A stretch of DNA of 64,000 nucleotides from Sphingopyxis sp. (GCF_016704835.1 NZ_JADIZJ010000001.1:853001-917000); one strand, 5' to 3'. Positions 41,792 through 51,520 are shown, counted from the first letter of the stretch. Translations and numbers: made by a program. The notes: a model not told the origin generated them from the sequence alone.

Positions 41792-42253
41792 TCACTCTTG
41801 CAGCGGTGTCCGCTTTTCGAATCGGCGCACTTCGGCGATAAAACTCCCCGGCAGCGGCGTCGTGCCGCCGCTATCCAGGTCGATATGCGCATAGCTGATT
41901 GCGATATCGGTCAGCCGCTCGGCTTCGCGAAAGATCGCGCAATGGACGGTGAAACTCGTCCGCTCGAAACGGCTCACCCGCGCCGCGATGGTAATCAGTT
42001 CGTCGAGCCGCGCCGGAGCATGATATTCAATTTCGCACCGCGTCTCGCGAATGTCGGTACCATATTGGTGAAAATAGGGACCGGGCTGGCCTTCGCCGAG
42101 CGCGCGGAAATATTCGGTCACCCCGATATCGGCATAAACCAGATAATTGCCGTTGAAGACGATGTTCTGCCCGTCGATCTCGTTGAAGCGCACACGCACC
42201 GTCTCATGGACGCAAAAATCGTCCAGCGGCACATCCCAGTTGCTGCGGTCCAT
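41792..42253 (-). CDS. Hotdog-fold acyl-CoA thioesterase
   Basis: A 153-residue 4-hydroxybenzoyl-CoA thioesterase-like protein. It shows VRFNEIDGQNIVFNGNYLVYAD (the catalytic Asp/Asn region, given here with key residues Asp and Asn) and the long hotdog helix. Such enzymes hydrolyse acyl-CoA thioesters. ATG 42253 is chosen as it starts the family homology; the frame continues upstream into the aminopeptidase gene. Seven bases separate it from the aminopeptidase stop, suggesting cotranscription. Confidence 0.87.
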   Translation of the reverse strand: MDRSNWDVPLDDFCVHETVRVRFNEIDGQNIVFNGNYLVYADIGVTEYFRALGEGQPGPYFHQYGTDIRETRCEIEYHAPARLDELITIAARVSRFERTSFTVHCAIFREAERLTDIAISYAHIDLDSGGTTPLPGSFIAEVRRFEKRTPLQE

Positions 42254-42260
42254 CGCCGCG

Positions 42261-44087
42261 TCAGGCCGCGAGCGCGGCGGGGGTGCGGTCGAGCGGCGCG
42301 CACGCGGCTTCGAGCCAGGCGCGATCACCGTCACTCATCCCCGGGGCGAGCTTTTGGAGCACTGCAGCATGATAGGTGTCGAGCCAGTCAGCCTCAGCCG
42401 GCGACAGCAGCGCGGTCTCGACCAGATTTTGCGCGATCGGGGCGAAGGTAATCGTCTCGAACCCCAGCATATCCTCTTCGGCGCCATCGATACGGACCGG
42501 CACGACGATGACCAGATTTTCGATGCGGATGCCGAACGCGCCGGCCTTGTAATAGCCCGGCTCGTTAGAGAGGATCATGCCGGCGTGCAGCGGCTCCTCG
42601 GTCCCCGCCTGCCCGCCTGCCGGCTTGGCGATGCGCTGCGGTCCTTCGTGCACCGCCAGATAGGTGCCGACGCCGTGGCCGGTACCATGCGCATAATCGA
42701 CCCCGTCAGCCCACAGATATTGGCGCGCGAGGATGTCGAGCTGGCTGCCACGCGTGCCCTTGGGAAAGCGCGCGGTGGCGAGCGCGATATGCCCCTTGAG
42801 CACCTGCGTAAAGCGGCGTCGCATTTCGGTGGTCGGCGCGCCGATCGCGATCGTGCGCGTGATGTCGGTGGTGCCGTCGGCGTACTGCCCGCCCGAATCG
42901 ACCAGATATAGCGTGCCGGTCTCGATCGCGCGGTTGGTCGTCGCGTCGACCTTGTAATGCGGCAGCGCGCCGTTCGGACCTGCGGCCGATATGGTGTCGA
43001 AGCTCAGATCGACGAGTGCGCCATTTTCATCGCGGAATTCGCGTAGCTTCGCCGCCGCGCTAAGTTCGTCGAGCCCGCCCTGCGGCGCGACCTCCTCCAT
43101 CCACAGCAGGAAGCGCGCAACTGCGACGCCGTCGCGGACGTGCGCCGCACGTGTGCCGTCGAGCTCGGTGGCGTTCTTGATCGCCTTGGGCAGCACCGCC
43201 GGGTCGCGGTGGCGTTCGATCTTGGCCCCTGCCGCTTCGAGCGCAGTAAAGATCGCGGCGACGGCGCGGTCGGGATCGACCGCGACCTTACTGTCCTTGA
43301 GGTCGGCGAGCGCGGCCTCGAACGCATCGCGATCATGGATACGAACGCTGTTGCCAAGATGCGCGCGCACCGCGTCGGTGACTTTTTCAGGCGCGATGAA
43401 AAGGTCGGCGGTGGCGTCAGCATGAAGCAACGCAAAGGCCAGCCCGACCGGGGTGTGGCTGACGTCTGTCCCGCGAATATTGAAGGTCCAGGCGATCGAA
43501 TCGAGTGCGGTCATGACAGTGGTGTCGAGGCCGTTCGCTTTCAGCCAGTCAGCGATCACTTCGCGCTTGTCGACGGCGCTCTGCCCCGCGAGCGCCACAT
43601 CATGGACCGCGACCGGCGCCGCGCTCGGCGCCGGCTGGTCGTCCCACGCCGCGTCGAGCGGGTTCGCATCGACCGCCACCAGCATTGCGCCCTTGGCCTT
43701 CAGCGCATTGCCGAGACCCCGCGCCCAGTCGATACCGTGCAGCCAGGGGTCGAAGCCGATCCTCTGCCCAGCGCTCACGTTTGTCCCCAGCCATTCGGCA
43801 ACGCTCGACTGCGGCACGCCGACATAGTCGAACAACGACCCGTCGACCTGGTCGCGCACCTGCACCGTGTAACGCCCGTCAATGAACACCGCGGCTTTTT
43901 CGGGCAACACCGCCGCCGTCCCTGCCGAACCGCCAAATCCGGTCAGCCACGCCATCCGCTGCGCATAGTCGCCGACATATTCGCTCATATGTTCGTCACT
44001 GATCGGCACGACAAAGCCGTCGAGGCCGCGCGCGGCCAGTTCGGCTCGGACGCGGGCGAGACGTTCTGCATGGATGGCGCTGGACAT
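42261..44087 (-). CDS. Xaa-Pro aminopeptidase (M24B, aminopeptidase P family)
   Basis: A 608-residue cytosolic metalloprotease that removes N-terminal residues before proline. It has two creatinase-like N-terminal domains followed by the pita-bread catalytic domain. The five metal ligands can be read: Asp in LVDSGGQYADGTTD (two), His in HGTGHGVG, Glu in SNEPGYY, and Glu in IRIENLV. Length and three-domain layout match the eukaryote-like 600-residue aminopeptidase P group. It is divergent from the S9 peptidase gene, 68 bases away. Confidence 0.95.
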   Translation of the reverse strand: MSSAIHAERLARVRAELAARGLDGFVVPISDEHMSEYVGDYAQRMAWLTGFGGSAGTAAVLPEKAAVFIDGRYTVQVRDQVDGSLFDYVGVPQSSVAEWLGTNVSAGQRIGFDPWLHGIDWARGLGNALKAKGAMLVAVDANPLDAAWDDQPAPSAAPVAVHDVALAGQSAVDKREVIADWLKANGLDTTVMTALDSIAWTFNIRGTDVSHTPVGLAFALLHADATADLFIAPEKVTDAVRAHLGNSVRIHDRDAFEAALADLKDSKVAVDPDRAVAAIFTALEAAGAKIERHRDPAVLPKAIKNATELDGTRAAHVRDGVAVARFLLWMEEVAPQGGLDELSAAAKLREFRDENGALVDLSFDTISAAGPNGALPHYKVDATTNRAIETGTLYLVDSGGQYADGTTDITRTIAIGAPTTEMRRRFTQVLKGHIALATARFPKGTRGSQLDILARQYLWADGVDYAHGTGHGVGTYLAVHEGPQRIAKPAGGQAGTEEPLHAGMILSNEPGYYKAGAFGIRIENLVIVVPVRIDGAEEDMLGFETITFAPIAQNLVETALLSPAEADWLDTYHAAVLQKLAPGMSDGDRAWLEAACAPLDRTPAALAA

Positions 44088-44155
44088 GGGACGTTCCTTG
44101 TTTCTAAATCGCGGCGATCCCGCCCCTATCGGGCGCCACCACAGGGTATTTATCG

Positions 44156-46318
44156 ATGCGCGCTATTTGGATGGTTCTGGCGGCAATTGCCACCCCGCTT
44201 GTCGCATCACCGCCCCTGCTCGCCCAACAGAAAGACCCCGCATTGACCAGCCAGACTCCTGCCCTGCCCGCCGCCCCGGTCGCCGCCAAGCGCCCGCATG
44301 AGACGGTCTTGCACGGCAAAACGCTCTCCGATCCCTATCATTGGCTGAAGGACGAAAGCTATCCGACGATCGATGACAAGGATGTGCTCAACTATGTGAA
44401 GGCCGAGAACGCCTATTTCGATGCGGCAATGAAGCCGCATGCAGAGCTGGTCGAAACCTTGTTTCAGGAGATGAAGGGCCGCATCAAGGAAGCCGATTCG
44501 AGCGTGCCACAAAAGGACGGCGGCTGGATTTACTGGGTCGAATATGAAGAGGGCGCCGAGTATAAGAAATGGTACCGCAAGCCCGTCGCAGGCGGCGAAG
44601 CGGTCCTGATCCTCGACGAGGTCGCGATGGCCAAGGACAAGGACTATTTCCGCCTGTCCGACGTGTCGATCAGCCCGAACGGCAAGCTGATGGCCTATGC
44701 GGTCGACGACAATGGCTCCGAACGGTTTGAAGTCCGCTTCACTGATCTGACGAGCGGCAAAGCGCTGCCCGATGTCATCCCCGGCACCTTGTCGTCGCTG
44801 GTGTGGACGGCAAACAGCGACGCTTTGCTCTATGGTCTCGCGAACGAAAACTGGCGCACCGACAATGTCCGGCTGCACAAGCTCGGCACCCCGCTGAGCA
44901 CCGACAAACTGCTCTACAAGGAGGCCGACATCGGTTTCGGCGTCGGCATCGGCAAGACCGCGGCGGACAATTATATCGTCATCGCCACGGGCGATAACGA
45001 AACAAGCGAGGTATATCTGCTCCCCGCCGACAATCCCGAGGCAAAACCTTTGCTCGTGTCGGCGCGTCAGAAGGGCCGCGAATATAGCGTCGATGAGCGC
45101 GAGGGCACGCTGTACGTCTATACCAACGATGAACATGCGAACTTCCGCGTCGCCACCGCCAGCTTGGCCAAGCCCGGCGAATGGAAAACACTGATCGCCG
45201 GGTCGGACGAAAGCTACATCACCGGGCTCGCAATCTTCCGCGACTATTTCGTCCTCGAATCGCGCGAGCAGGGGGTCGATCAGGTCGATATCCGCCTATA
45301 TGACACGCCGCTGACCCCCGGCCGCATCAAATTTCCCGAGGCGACCTATGTCGCGGGATTGGGCGACAATCCCGAATATCATCAGGACAAGCTGCGGCTC
45401 GACTATGAGTCGATGGTCACCCCCGACACGGTGTTCGATTTCGACGTCACGAACAAGAAGCTCGAAACGCTGAAGGTGCAGGAAATTCCATCCGGTTATA
45501 ATCATGATGATTACATAACCGAATTGGTAAACATGCCATCGCGCGACGGAACTCAGGTCCCGGTGTCACTCGTCTACAAAAAAGGCACCCCGCGCGACGG
45601 CAGCGCGCCAATGCATCTCTATGTCTATGGCTCATATGGTTACCGCGTCCCGCCGGGCTTCTCGACGACGCGCCTGAGCCTTGTGGACCGCGGGATGATC
45701 TATGCCATCGCGCATGTCCGCGGTGGCGACGATCTGGGGCGGGCCTGGTATCTTGCGGGCAAGACGACCGAACGTCGAAATACCTTCAATGATTTCATCG
45801 ACGTGGCCAAAGGCCTGATCGCAGCGAATTATACTAGCGCGGGCAAGATTTCGATCGAGGGCCGCTCGGCCGGCGGACAGGTGATGGGGGTCGTGTATAA
45901 CGAGGCACCCGAATTGTGGGGCGCCGTGCTTGCAGGCGTACCCTTCGTCGACATCATCAACACGATGGTCGACGAAACGCTGCCACTCACCCCCGGCGAA
46001 TGGCCCGAATGGGGCAATCCAATCACCGACAAGGCCGCGTTCGACTTCATGCTGAGCTACAGCCCCTACGATAATGTTACCGCCAAAGCCTATCCGCCGA
46101 TGCTGGTGTCGGCGGGGCTCAACGACCCGCGTGTGACCTATTGGGAGCCCGCCAAATGGGTCGCGAAGCTGCGCGCGACACGCACCAACGACGCGACGCT
46201 GCTGCTGCGCACCAACATGGGTGCAGGTCATGCAGGCAAGTCGGGCCGCTGGGGCGCCTTGCGCGAAGACGCCGAGGAGTTCGCCTTCGTGCTGACGCAG
46301 CTGGGGGTGGAGAAATAG
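44156..46318 (+). CDS. Exported S9 prolyl oligopeptidase-family peptidase (oligopeptidase B-like)
   Basis: A 720-residue serine peptidase with a signal peptide (residues 1-23, VLAAIATPLVASPPLLAQ). A seven-bladed beta-propeller (residues 80-450) is followed by the alpha/beta hydrolase domain. The nucleophile is in EGRSAGGQVMG, the acid is in SAGLNDPRVTYWEP, and the His is in GAGHAGKSGR. The GRSAGG motif is that of oligopeptidase B, which cuts after basic residues, but the exported location differs from the cytosolic enzyme. It is divergent from the Xaa-Pro aminopeptidase; both handle peptides. Confidence 0.94.
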   Translation: MRAIWMVLAAIATPLVASPPLLAQQKDPALTSQTPALPAAPVAAKRPHETVLHGKTLSDPYHWLKDESYPTIDDKDVLNYVKAENAYFDAAMKPHAELVETLFQEMKGRIKEADSSVPQKDGGWIYWVEYEEGAEYKKWYRKPVAGGEAVLILDEVAMAKDKDYFRLSDVSISPNGKLMAYAVDDNGSERFEVRFTDLTSGKALPDVIPGTLSSLVWTANSDALLYGLANENWRTDNVRLHKLGTPLSTDKLLYKEADIGFGVGIGKTAADNYIVIATGDNETSEVYLLPADNPEAKPLLVSARQKGREYSVDEREGTLYVYTNDEHANFRVATASLAKPGEWKTLIAGSDESYITGLAIFRDYFVLESREQGVDQVDIRLYDTPLTPGRIKFPEATYVAGLGDNPEYHQDKLRLDYESMVTPDTVFDFDVTNKKLETLKVQEIPSGYNHDDYITELVNMPSRDGTQVPVSLVYKKGTPRDGSAPMHLYVYGSYGYRVPPGFSTTRLSLVDRGMIYAIAHVRGGDDLGRAWYLAGKTTERRNTFNDFIDVAKGLIAANYTSAGKISIEGRSAGGQVMGVVYNEAPELWGAVLAGVPFVDIINTMVDETLPLTPGEWPEWGNPITDKAAFDFMLSYSPYDNVTAKAYPPMLVSAGLNDPRVTYWEPAKWVAKLRATRTNDATLLLRTNMGAGHAGKSGRWGALREDAEEFAFVLTQLGVEK

Positions 46319-46364
46319 CCCCCGGCTTTCGGCATTGAATGAAGCTTGGGCCGCCCGGGTCGGT

Positions 46365-46706
46365 CTAGACGTCCTCGCCCAGTCGCTTCAGCCACGCCTT
46401 GGCCTGCTTGGGCTCGCCCGGCGCGTTCGATGCCACCGATCCGCGCGACGCCTCGAAATCACTGTGCAACGCAAAGGGCGCGAGGCCGAGCTGGTCGCGC
46501 AGCTGGTCGATTTCTTCGCCCCGGTCGCACAAATCGGTCACGACGGGCGACCATTTGGCGCGCATCGCACGGTCCTGCGTGTGTCCGAACAGCCCCCATG
46601 ACCCGGCCGCCGTCTGGCGCAGCGCATCGAGCAGAACGTCCCGATATCCGGCTTCCAGCTCGACACGACGCGTATCGAGACGTTCAAGCCGATCGGCCCT
46701 GCTCAT
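46365..46706 (-). CDS. Small hypothetical protein coupled to HAD phosphatase
   Basis: A 113-residue cytoplasmic protein rich in charged helices (RLERLDTRRVELEAGYRDVLLDAL). No family is recognised. It overlaps the end of the HAD gene by four bases (ATGA), so the two are translated together. The segment SWGLFGH and the C-terminal KQAKAWLKRLGE are the only distinctive parts. It is probably restricted to sphingomonads. Confidence 0.72.
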   Translation of the reverse strand: MSRADRLERLDTRRVELEAGYRDVLLDALRQTAAGSWGLFGHTQDRAMRAKWSPVVTDLCDRGEEIDQLRDQLGLAPFALHSDFEASRGSVASNAPGEPKQAKAWLKRLGEDV

Positions 46707-47317
46707 CGGTCCCCCAGATAGCCGCGCGCCATCAAATCGCTTTCTAGCGTCGCTGCATCGCTGAACCGATGGCCCGCAATTCCGACCGATTCGGCGCCCG
46801 CAACATTCGCCGCCACATCATCGACGAACAGCGCACCGGCGGGGTCGATGCCGAAGCGATCGAGCGCGAGGCGGTAGATCGCGGGATCGGGCTTCATCAG
46901 CTTTTCGGTGCCGGAGACGATGATGTCGTGAAAGCGGTCAAAGATTGGCTGGGTGGGACGGAAGCCTTCCCAGAATTCATGGCCGAAATTCGTGATCGCG
47001 AACAGCGCCACGCCCGCGGCGTCGAGGCGTTCGACCAGCTCAAGGCTGCCTGGCATCGGCGCCGGGATTGTTTCATTGAACCGCGTCGCATAGGCGTCGA
47101 TCAACGCGGCATGGTCTGGAAATTCGGCTTTCCGCTCGGGCAACATGTCGGCTAGCGGGCGGCCCGCATCGTGCTGGAAATGCCACTGCGGCGTCACGAC
47201 ATTGGCGACGAACCATTCGAGTTCGTCACGGTCGACGATCAGCTTTGCGAAGAGATAGCGCAGGTCCCAGTCGAACAGGACGCGGCCGACGTCGAAGATC
47301 ACGCTTTGGCGAATCAT
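46703..47317 (-). CDS. HAD-family hydrolase
   Basis: A 204-residue haloacid dehalogenase-like phosphatase of unknown substrate. Motif I is VIFDVGRVLFDWD with its nucleophilic Asp; motif II is ITNFGHE; motif III Lys is in EKLMKPDPAIY; motif IV is FVDDVAAN. The second motif I Asp is replaced by Gly, as in HAD dehalogenase-like members. ATG 47317 is chosen over GTG 47332. The small hypothetical gene downstream overlaps by four bases. Confidence 0.88.
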   Translation of the reverse strand: MIRQSVIFDVGRVLFDWDLRYLFAKLIVDRDELEWFVANVVTPQWHFQHDAGRPLADMLPERKAEFPDHAALIDAYATRFNETIPAPMPGSLELVERLDAAGVALFAITNFGHEFWEGFRPTQPIFDRFHDIIVSGTEKLMKPDPAIYRLALDRFGIDPAGALFVDDVAANVAGAESVGIAGHRFSDAATLESDLMARGYLGDR

Positions 47318-47386
47318 ATAAGCGCCAGACACGCGAAAGCGCCGCCGGAAACATCCGACGGCGTAACGCTGTTCAGCAAAAGCAAA

Positions 47387-47404
47387 CGGGGCAATATTGC
47401 CCCG
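47387..47404 (-). terminator. Terminator after rpmJ
   Basis: Perfect 18-bp palindrome CGGGGCAATATTGCCCCG, followed on the minus strand by a T-rich stretch (TTTGCTTTTG), just after the rpmJ stop. Confidence 0.8.
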
Positions 47405-47414
47405 CGCTGGGGCA

Positions 47415-47540
47415 TCAGCCCTGGCGCGCCTTGAAGCGGCGGTTGGTCTTGTTGATCACATAGGTGCGGCCACGACGGCGAATGACGCGGTTATCGCGGT
47501 GGCGGTCCTTCAGCGACTTCAGGCTGTTGCGAATCTTCAT
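47415..47540 (-). CDS. rpmJ: 50S ribosomal protein L36
   Basis: A 41-residue protein of the large ribosomal subunit: MKIRNSLKSLKDRHRDNRVI, then RRRGRTYVINKTNRRFKARQG. It matches the L36 form without zinc-binding cysteines (C-minus type), used by many alphaproteobacteria. ATG at 47540, stop at 47415, and a palindromic terminator directly follows. It stands alone on the minus strand. Confidence 0.93.
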   Translation of the reverse strand: MKIRNSLKSLKDRHRDNRVIRRRGRTYVINKTNRRFKARQG

Positions 47541-47640
47541 GGTTCTTGTCCGTAAATCTTGGCGTTGTGACGCGAAGCGGCGCAACTATGGGGACAGGGG
47601 TAAAAAGTCAACCGTTCCCCGGCACAAAATCCCCCTTTTT

Positions 47641-47712
47641 CCCGTTCGCATCGAGCGAAGTCGAGATGCCGATCGGTTGCGCACAGGTGAGGGGTGTCTC
47701 GACTGCGCAAGA
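47641..47712. repeat. Intergenic inverted-repeat element (family A, copy 2)
   Basis: Arms CCCGTTCGCATCGAGCGAAG and following (47641-47670) and its imperfect complement (GGGGTGTCTCGACTGCGC region) lie just downstream of rpoN. The left arm closely matches the element at 16514-16593, so these are two copies of one dispersed repeat. Confidence 0.7.
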
Positions 47713-47736
47713 CACCAACGAGATCGGGAAGGCGAG

Positions 47737-49206
47737 CTACCCCGCCAGCGCCTTTTGCCGCCGCCTTTGCACCGACGATCCAAACCCCATCGCCTCGCGA
47801 TACTTCACCACCGTGCGGCGCGCGATGTCGTGCCCTTCGGCCGACAATTTCTGCGCGATCGTCTCGTCGGACAGGATCGCCTTGGCATCCTCGGCCTCGA
47901 TCATCGCCTTGATCCGGCTCTTGATCGATTCGGACGACACCGCACCGTCGCCGTCGGTCGCCGAAATGCCGCTCGAAAAGAAATATTTGAGTTCGAACAG
48001 TCCGCGCGAACAGCTGAGATATTTGTTGCTCGTAACCCGGCTGACGGTCGATTCGTGCATGCCGATTTCTTCGGCGACCTGACGCAGCGTCAGCGGGCGC
48101 ATGTGCGCGACGCCATGGAGGAAAAAGCCCTCCTGCTGCTTGACGATCGCGCTCGCGACCTTGACGATCGTGCGCTGCCGCTGGTCAAGCGCGCGGACCA
48201 GCCAGTTGGCGCTCGCCAGCTGCTCGGACAGCCACGCCTTGCTCTTCGCCGCCGCCCCCGTCGCCAGCTCGGTATAATAGCGGCGATTGACGAGCAGCCG
48301 CGGCAGGGTGCGGCTGTTGATCTCGACCGCCCAGCCCTTGGCGGTCTGGCGGATGAACAGGTCGGGGACAACTGCCTGCGACAGATCGCCGCCGAATTTC
48401 AACCCGGGTTTGGGGTCATAGTTGCGCAATTCGCGGATCATGTCGGCCAGATCCTCGTCATCGACCCCGCAGATGCGCTTCAATTGCGGAAAGGCGCCCT
48501 TGGCGACGAGGTCGAGATGCGCGATCATGCACGCCATCGCCGGGTCGTAACGATCAGCCTCGCGCGCCTGGATCGCGATACATTCGGCGAGGTCGCGCCC
48601 AGCCACCCCCGACGGGTCGAAACATTGGACGCCCGCGAGCACATTCTCGACGAGCGCGAGTGGCACGCCGAGCCGCTGCGCGACCTCGGTCAGATCGGCG
48701 CGCAGATAGCCGGTCTCGTCGATCAGCGCGACAAGCTGCTCGGCGATCATCGCTTCCAGCCCGCTGAACCGCTCGCCGACCTGCGCCAGCAGATGGCCGT
48801 GCAGCGTCTCGTCCTCGCCCGCGAAGCTGTCGAAATCGATACCTTCGCTGTCGCTGCCCGACAGGCCAACGCTGTCGCTGACGCTGTCGTGATGAAAGCT
48901 GTCGGCGCTCAGATCGACGTCGAGGTCGTTGGCGGTGCCGCTATCCGATGCCAGCGCCTGATCGGCGTCGAGCGCTGCCGCCTCGGTTACGGGCGCGTCG
49001 TCCCCTGGACTGTCATTGGCGTCGCTTGCGCTGCCGTCGCTATCGGCCGACGCCGTATCAAGCAGCGGATTACCCTCGAGCGCCTCGGCCAGATAGGTTT
49101 CGAGTTCAAGGTTCGACAGCGCCAGCAGCTTGATCGCTTGCTGCAGCTGCGGCGTCATCACCAGCGATTGCGACTGGCGGAGATCGAGACGCGGACCCAA
49201 CGCCAT
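47737..49206 (-). CDS. rpoN: RNA polymerase sigma-54 factor
   Basis: A 489-residue sigma-54 that recognises -24/-12 promoters and needs enhancer-binding activators. The Gln/Leu-rich region I (QSQSLVMTPQLQQAIKLL) is at the N-terminus; an acidic Asp/Ser-rich region II spans residues 45-130; and the C-terminal RpoN box is ARRTVVKYREA. It lies 14 bases after lptB, the conserved order in proteobacteria. The factor serves nitrogen and flagellar genes in relatives; none of those lie in this window. Confidence 0.96.
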   Translation of the reverse strand: MALGPRLDLRQSQSLVMTPQLQQAIKLLALSNLELETYLAEALEGNPLLDTASADSDGSASDANDSPGDDAPVTEAAALDADQALASDSGTANDLDVDLSADSFHHDSVSDSVGLSGSDSEGIDFDSFAGEDETLHGHLLAQVGERFSGLEAMIAEQLVALIDETGYLRADLTEVAQRLGVPLALVENVLAGVQCFDPSGVAGRDLAECIAIQAREADRYDPAMACMIAHLDLVAKGAFPQLKRICGVDDEDLADMIRELRNYDPKPGLKFGGDLSQAVVPDLFIRQTAKGWAVEINSRTLPRLLVNRRYYTELATGAAAKSKAWLSEQLASANWLVRALDQRQRTIVKVASAIVKQQEGFFLHGVAHMRPLTLRQVAEEIGMHESTVSRVTSNKYLSCSRGLFELKYFFSSGISATDGDGAVSSESIKSRIKAMIEAEDAKAILSDETIAQKLSAEGHDIARRTVVKYREAMGFGSSVQRRRQKALAG

Positions 49207-49220
49207 GGATCGTTATGACC

Positions 49221-50039
49221 TCACAGGGAAAAGCCTTCGCCGAGGTAGAGGCGGCGCACTTCGGGGTCGGCGACCAGCTCTTCGGGCGAACCCGCGAGCA
49301 ACACCTTGCCGTCGTAAATGATGCAGGCGCGGTCGACGAGGTCTAGCGTCTCTCGGACATTATGGTCGGTGATCAGCACCCCGATGCCGCGCGTCTTCAG
49401 ATCGACGACGAGGTCGCGAATATCGCTGATCGACAAGGGATCGATCCCGGCAAAAGGTTCGTCGAGCAGCATGATCGACGGATTGGCGGCGAGCGCGCGG
49501 GCGATTTCGGCGCGCCGCCGTTCGCCGCCAGACAGCGCCATCGCCGCCGCGTCGCGCAGCTTGGTGAGGCCGAATTCGTTGAGCAATTCCTCGAGCCGCC
49601 GTTCGCGCGACACCTTATCGGGTTCGGCGAGTTCGAGCACCGCGGCGATATTCTGCTCGACCGTCATGCCGCGAAAGATCGAGGTTTCCTGCGGCAGATA
49701 GCCGAGTCCCAAAATCGCGCGACGGTACATCGGCAGCGCGGTGATATCCGATCCGTCGAGCATGATGCGCCCCGCGTCTGGCTTGACCAGCCCCATGATC
49801 GAATAGAAGCAGGTGGTCTTGCCTGCGCCGTTCGGGCCGAGCAGGCCGACGACCTCGCCCTTGCCGACCGATAGCGACACGTCCGACAGCACGACGCGCT
49901 TGTCATAGCTTTTGGCGATCGAAATGACCGCCAGACCGTTGCCCGCGGCGGCATCGTCGCGCGCGTGGGCGCGGTGTTCGGCGACGCCATAATCGGCGTC
50001 GGCGGTCATCGTGGCCGGGGTCGCTTCGTCGTCGGTCAT
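49221..50039 (-). CDS. lptB: LPS export ABC transporter ATP-binding protein LptB
   Basis: A 272-residue ATPase that powers lipopolysaccharide extraction from the inner membrane with LptFG. Walker A GPNGAGKTT is near residue 67, the LSGGERRRAEIARAL signature is near 167, and Walker B is IMLLDEPFAGIDP. An N-terminal extension of about 35 residues precedes the ABC domain and is acidic and probably disordered. ATG 50039 is used; GTG 50045 is possible. It is followed by rpoN, but lptA and lptC, usually upstream, are not here. Confidence 0.95.
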   Translation of the reverse strand: MTDDEATPATMTADADYGVAEHRAHARDDAAAGNGLAVISIAKSYDKRVVLSDVSLSVGKGEVVGLLGPNGAGKTTCFYSIMGLVKPDAGRIMLDGSDITALPMYRRAILGLGYLPQETSIFRGMTVEQNIAAVLELAEPDKVSRERRLEELLNEFGLTKLRDAAAMALSGGERRRAEIARALAANPSIMLLDEPFAGIDPLSISDIRDLVVDLKTRGIGVLITDHNVRETLDLVDRACIIYDGKVLLAGSPEELVADPEVRRLYLGEGFSL

Positions 50040-50137
50040 TTCCACATCGCTTCCAGAGGAGACATGTGCGGGCGTTACCCGAGGAGCGCGGCCAACGTCA
50101 ATCTGGCAAGATTTTTGCAGGGCGTGCCACGGGTGAC

Positions 50138-51520
50138 TTAATGCCCCGCCTGCGGCCCGCGTTCGATCCCCGACAGGGCGAGCTGTTCGTCGATCGCGGC
50201 GAGCAGCCGCGTCAATGCGGCCTCATCCTTTGCCTCGGCACGCGCGACCAGCACATCCTGCGTGTTCGACGCGCGGAGCAGCCACCAACCGTCGTCGGTC
50301 AGCACGCGAGCGCCGTCGGTGCGATCGACCTCTGCCCCCGCGGCGGTCAGCCGCTCCAGAACTTCGTCCACAATGGCGAATTTGCGCACCTCGTCGACCT
50401 GGAAGCGCAGCTCGGGGGTGTTCACCATTGGTGCCATATTTCCGCGCAGCTCGGTGACGCTCTGCCCCAGCTTCGTCGCCGCCTCGATCAGCCGCACCGC
50501 GGCATAGGGCGCGTCGTCATAGCCATAATAGCGGTCGGCAAAAAACACATGACCGCTCATCTCGCCCGCGAGCGGGCTACCGGTTTCCTTCATCTTCGCC
50601 TTGATCAGGCTATGGCCGGTTTTCCACATCAGTGGCCGGCCGCCAAGCTCCGTGACGCGATCGAACAGTGCTTGGCTGGCTTTCACATCGGCAATGATCG
50701 TTGCACCGGGCAGGTCCTGCAGCAGCGCCGCGGCATAGATTTGCAACAGCTGATCGCCCCAGATCACGCGGCCTTCGCCATCGATCGCGCCGATCCTGTC
50801 GCCATCCCCATCAAAAGCGACGCCGAAATCGAGGCGTTTCTCCGCGACCAGCTGGCGCAGATCCGCCAGATTCTTCTCTTCGGTGGGATCGGGATGATGG
50901 TTCGGGAAATGGCCGTCGATGTCGGTGAACAGCAAATGATGCTCGCCTGGCAACTTCGCAGTCAGCTTTTCGATGACGGTTCCTGCCGCGCCATTACCCG
51001 CGTCCCAGCCGACCCGATAGGCGCCGCCGGCGAAACCCTCGACCAACCGGTCGACATAGGCGTCGATGATGTCGATGCTCTGCGTGGCACCTTCGCCAAC
51101 TTCCCAATCGCCCGCGGCAGCCATTTGGCCGATCCGCTGAATGTCGGCGCCATAGAAAGGCCGTCCCAGCATCACAAATTTGAAGCCGTTATAATCGGGG
51201 GGATTGTGGCTGCCGGTTATCTGGATGCCGCCGTCCACATCCTCGGTTGAGGCAGCATAATAGAGCATCGGGGTCGGGCCGAGCCCGACATTGAGCGCGT
51301 CGATACCCGCGGCGTTGATCCCTTCGATCAGTGCATCGCACAGCATCGGCGACGACAGGCGCCCGTCATAGCCGACCGCGACGCGCTTGCCGCCGGCGCG
51401 TGCGACCAGCGTCGCAAAACTGCGCCCGATCGCATAGGCGTCAGCGGTCGACAGCGTGTCGCCAACGACGCCGCGAATGTCATATTCACGCAGCAGCGTC
51501 GGGTGGAAGACATGGGTCAT
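50138..51520 (-). CDS. pgmG: Phosphomannomutase/phosphoglucomutase PgmG
   Basis: A 460-residue alpha-D-phosphohexomutase that interconverts mannose/glucose 6- and 1-phosphates and supplies sugar nucleotides for LPS and exopolysaccharide. The catalytic phosphoserine loop is TGSHNPP near residue 103; the metal-binding DGDGDR loop is near 245; and the sugar-binding SGEMSGH is near 320. It matches the bifunctional PgmG of sphingan-producing sphingomonads. It lies upstream of lptB on the same strand, 92 bases away. Confidence 0.94.
   Translation of the reverse strand: MTHVFHPTLLREYDIRGVVGDTLSTADAYAIGRSFATLVARAGGKRVAVGYDGRLSSPMLCDALIEGINAAGIDALNVGLGPTPMLYYAASTEDVDGGIQITGSHNPPDYNGFKFVMLGRPFYGADIQRIGQMAAAGDWEVGEGATQSIDIIDAYVDRLVEGFAGGAYRVGWDAGNGAAGTVIEKLTAKLPGEHHLLFTDIDGHFPNHHPDPTEEKNLADLRQLVAEKRLDFGVAFDGDGDRIGAIDGEGRVIWGDQLLQIYAAALLQDLPGATIIADVKASQALFDRVTELGGRPLMWKTGHSLIKAKMKETGSPLAGEMSGHVFFADRYYGYDDAPYAAVRLIEAATKLGQSVTELRGNMAPMVNTPELRFQVDEVRKFAIVDEVLERLTAAGAEVDRTDGARVLTDDGWWLLRASNTQDVLVARAEAKDEAALTRLLAAIDEQLALSGIERGPQAGH

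Noticed and set aside
47464..49218. 584-codon plus-strand frame across rpoN
   Set aside because: Antisense to intact rpoN with the RpoN box; no recognisable protein motif.
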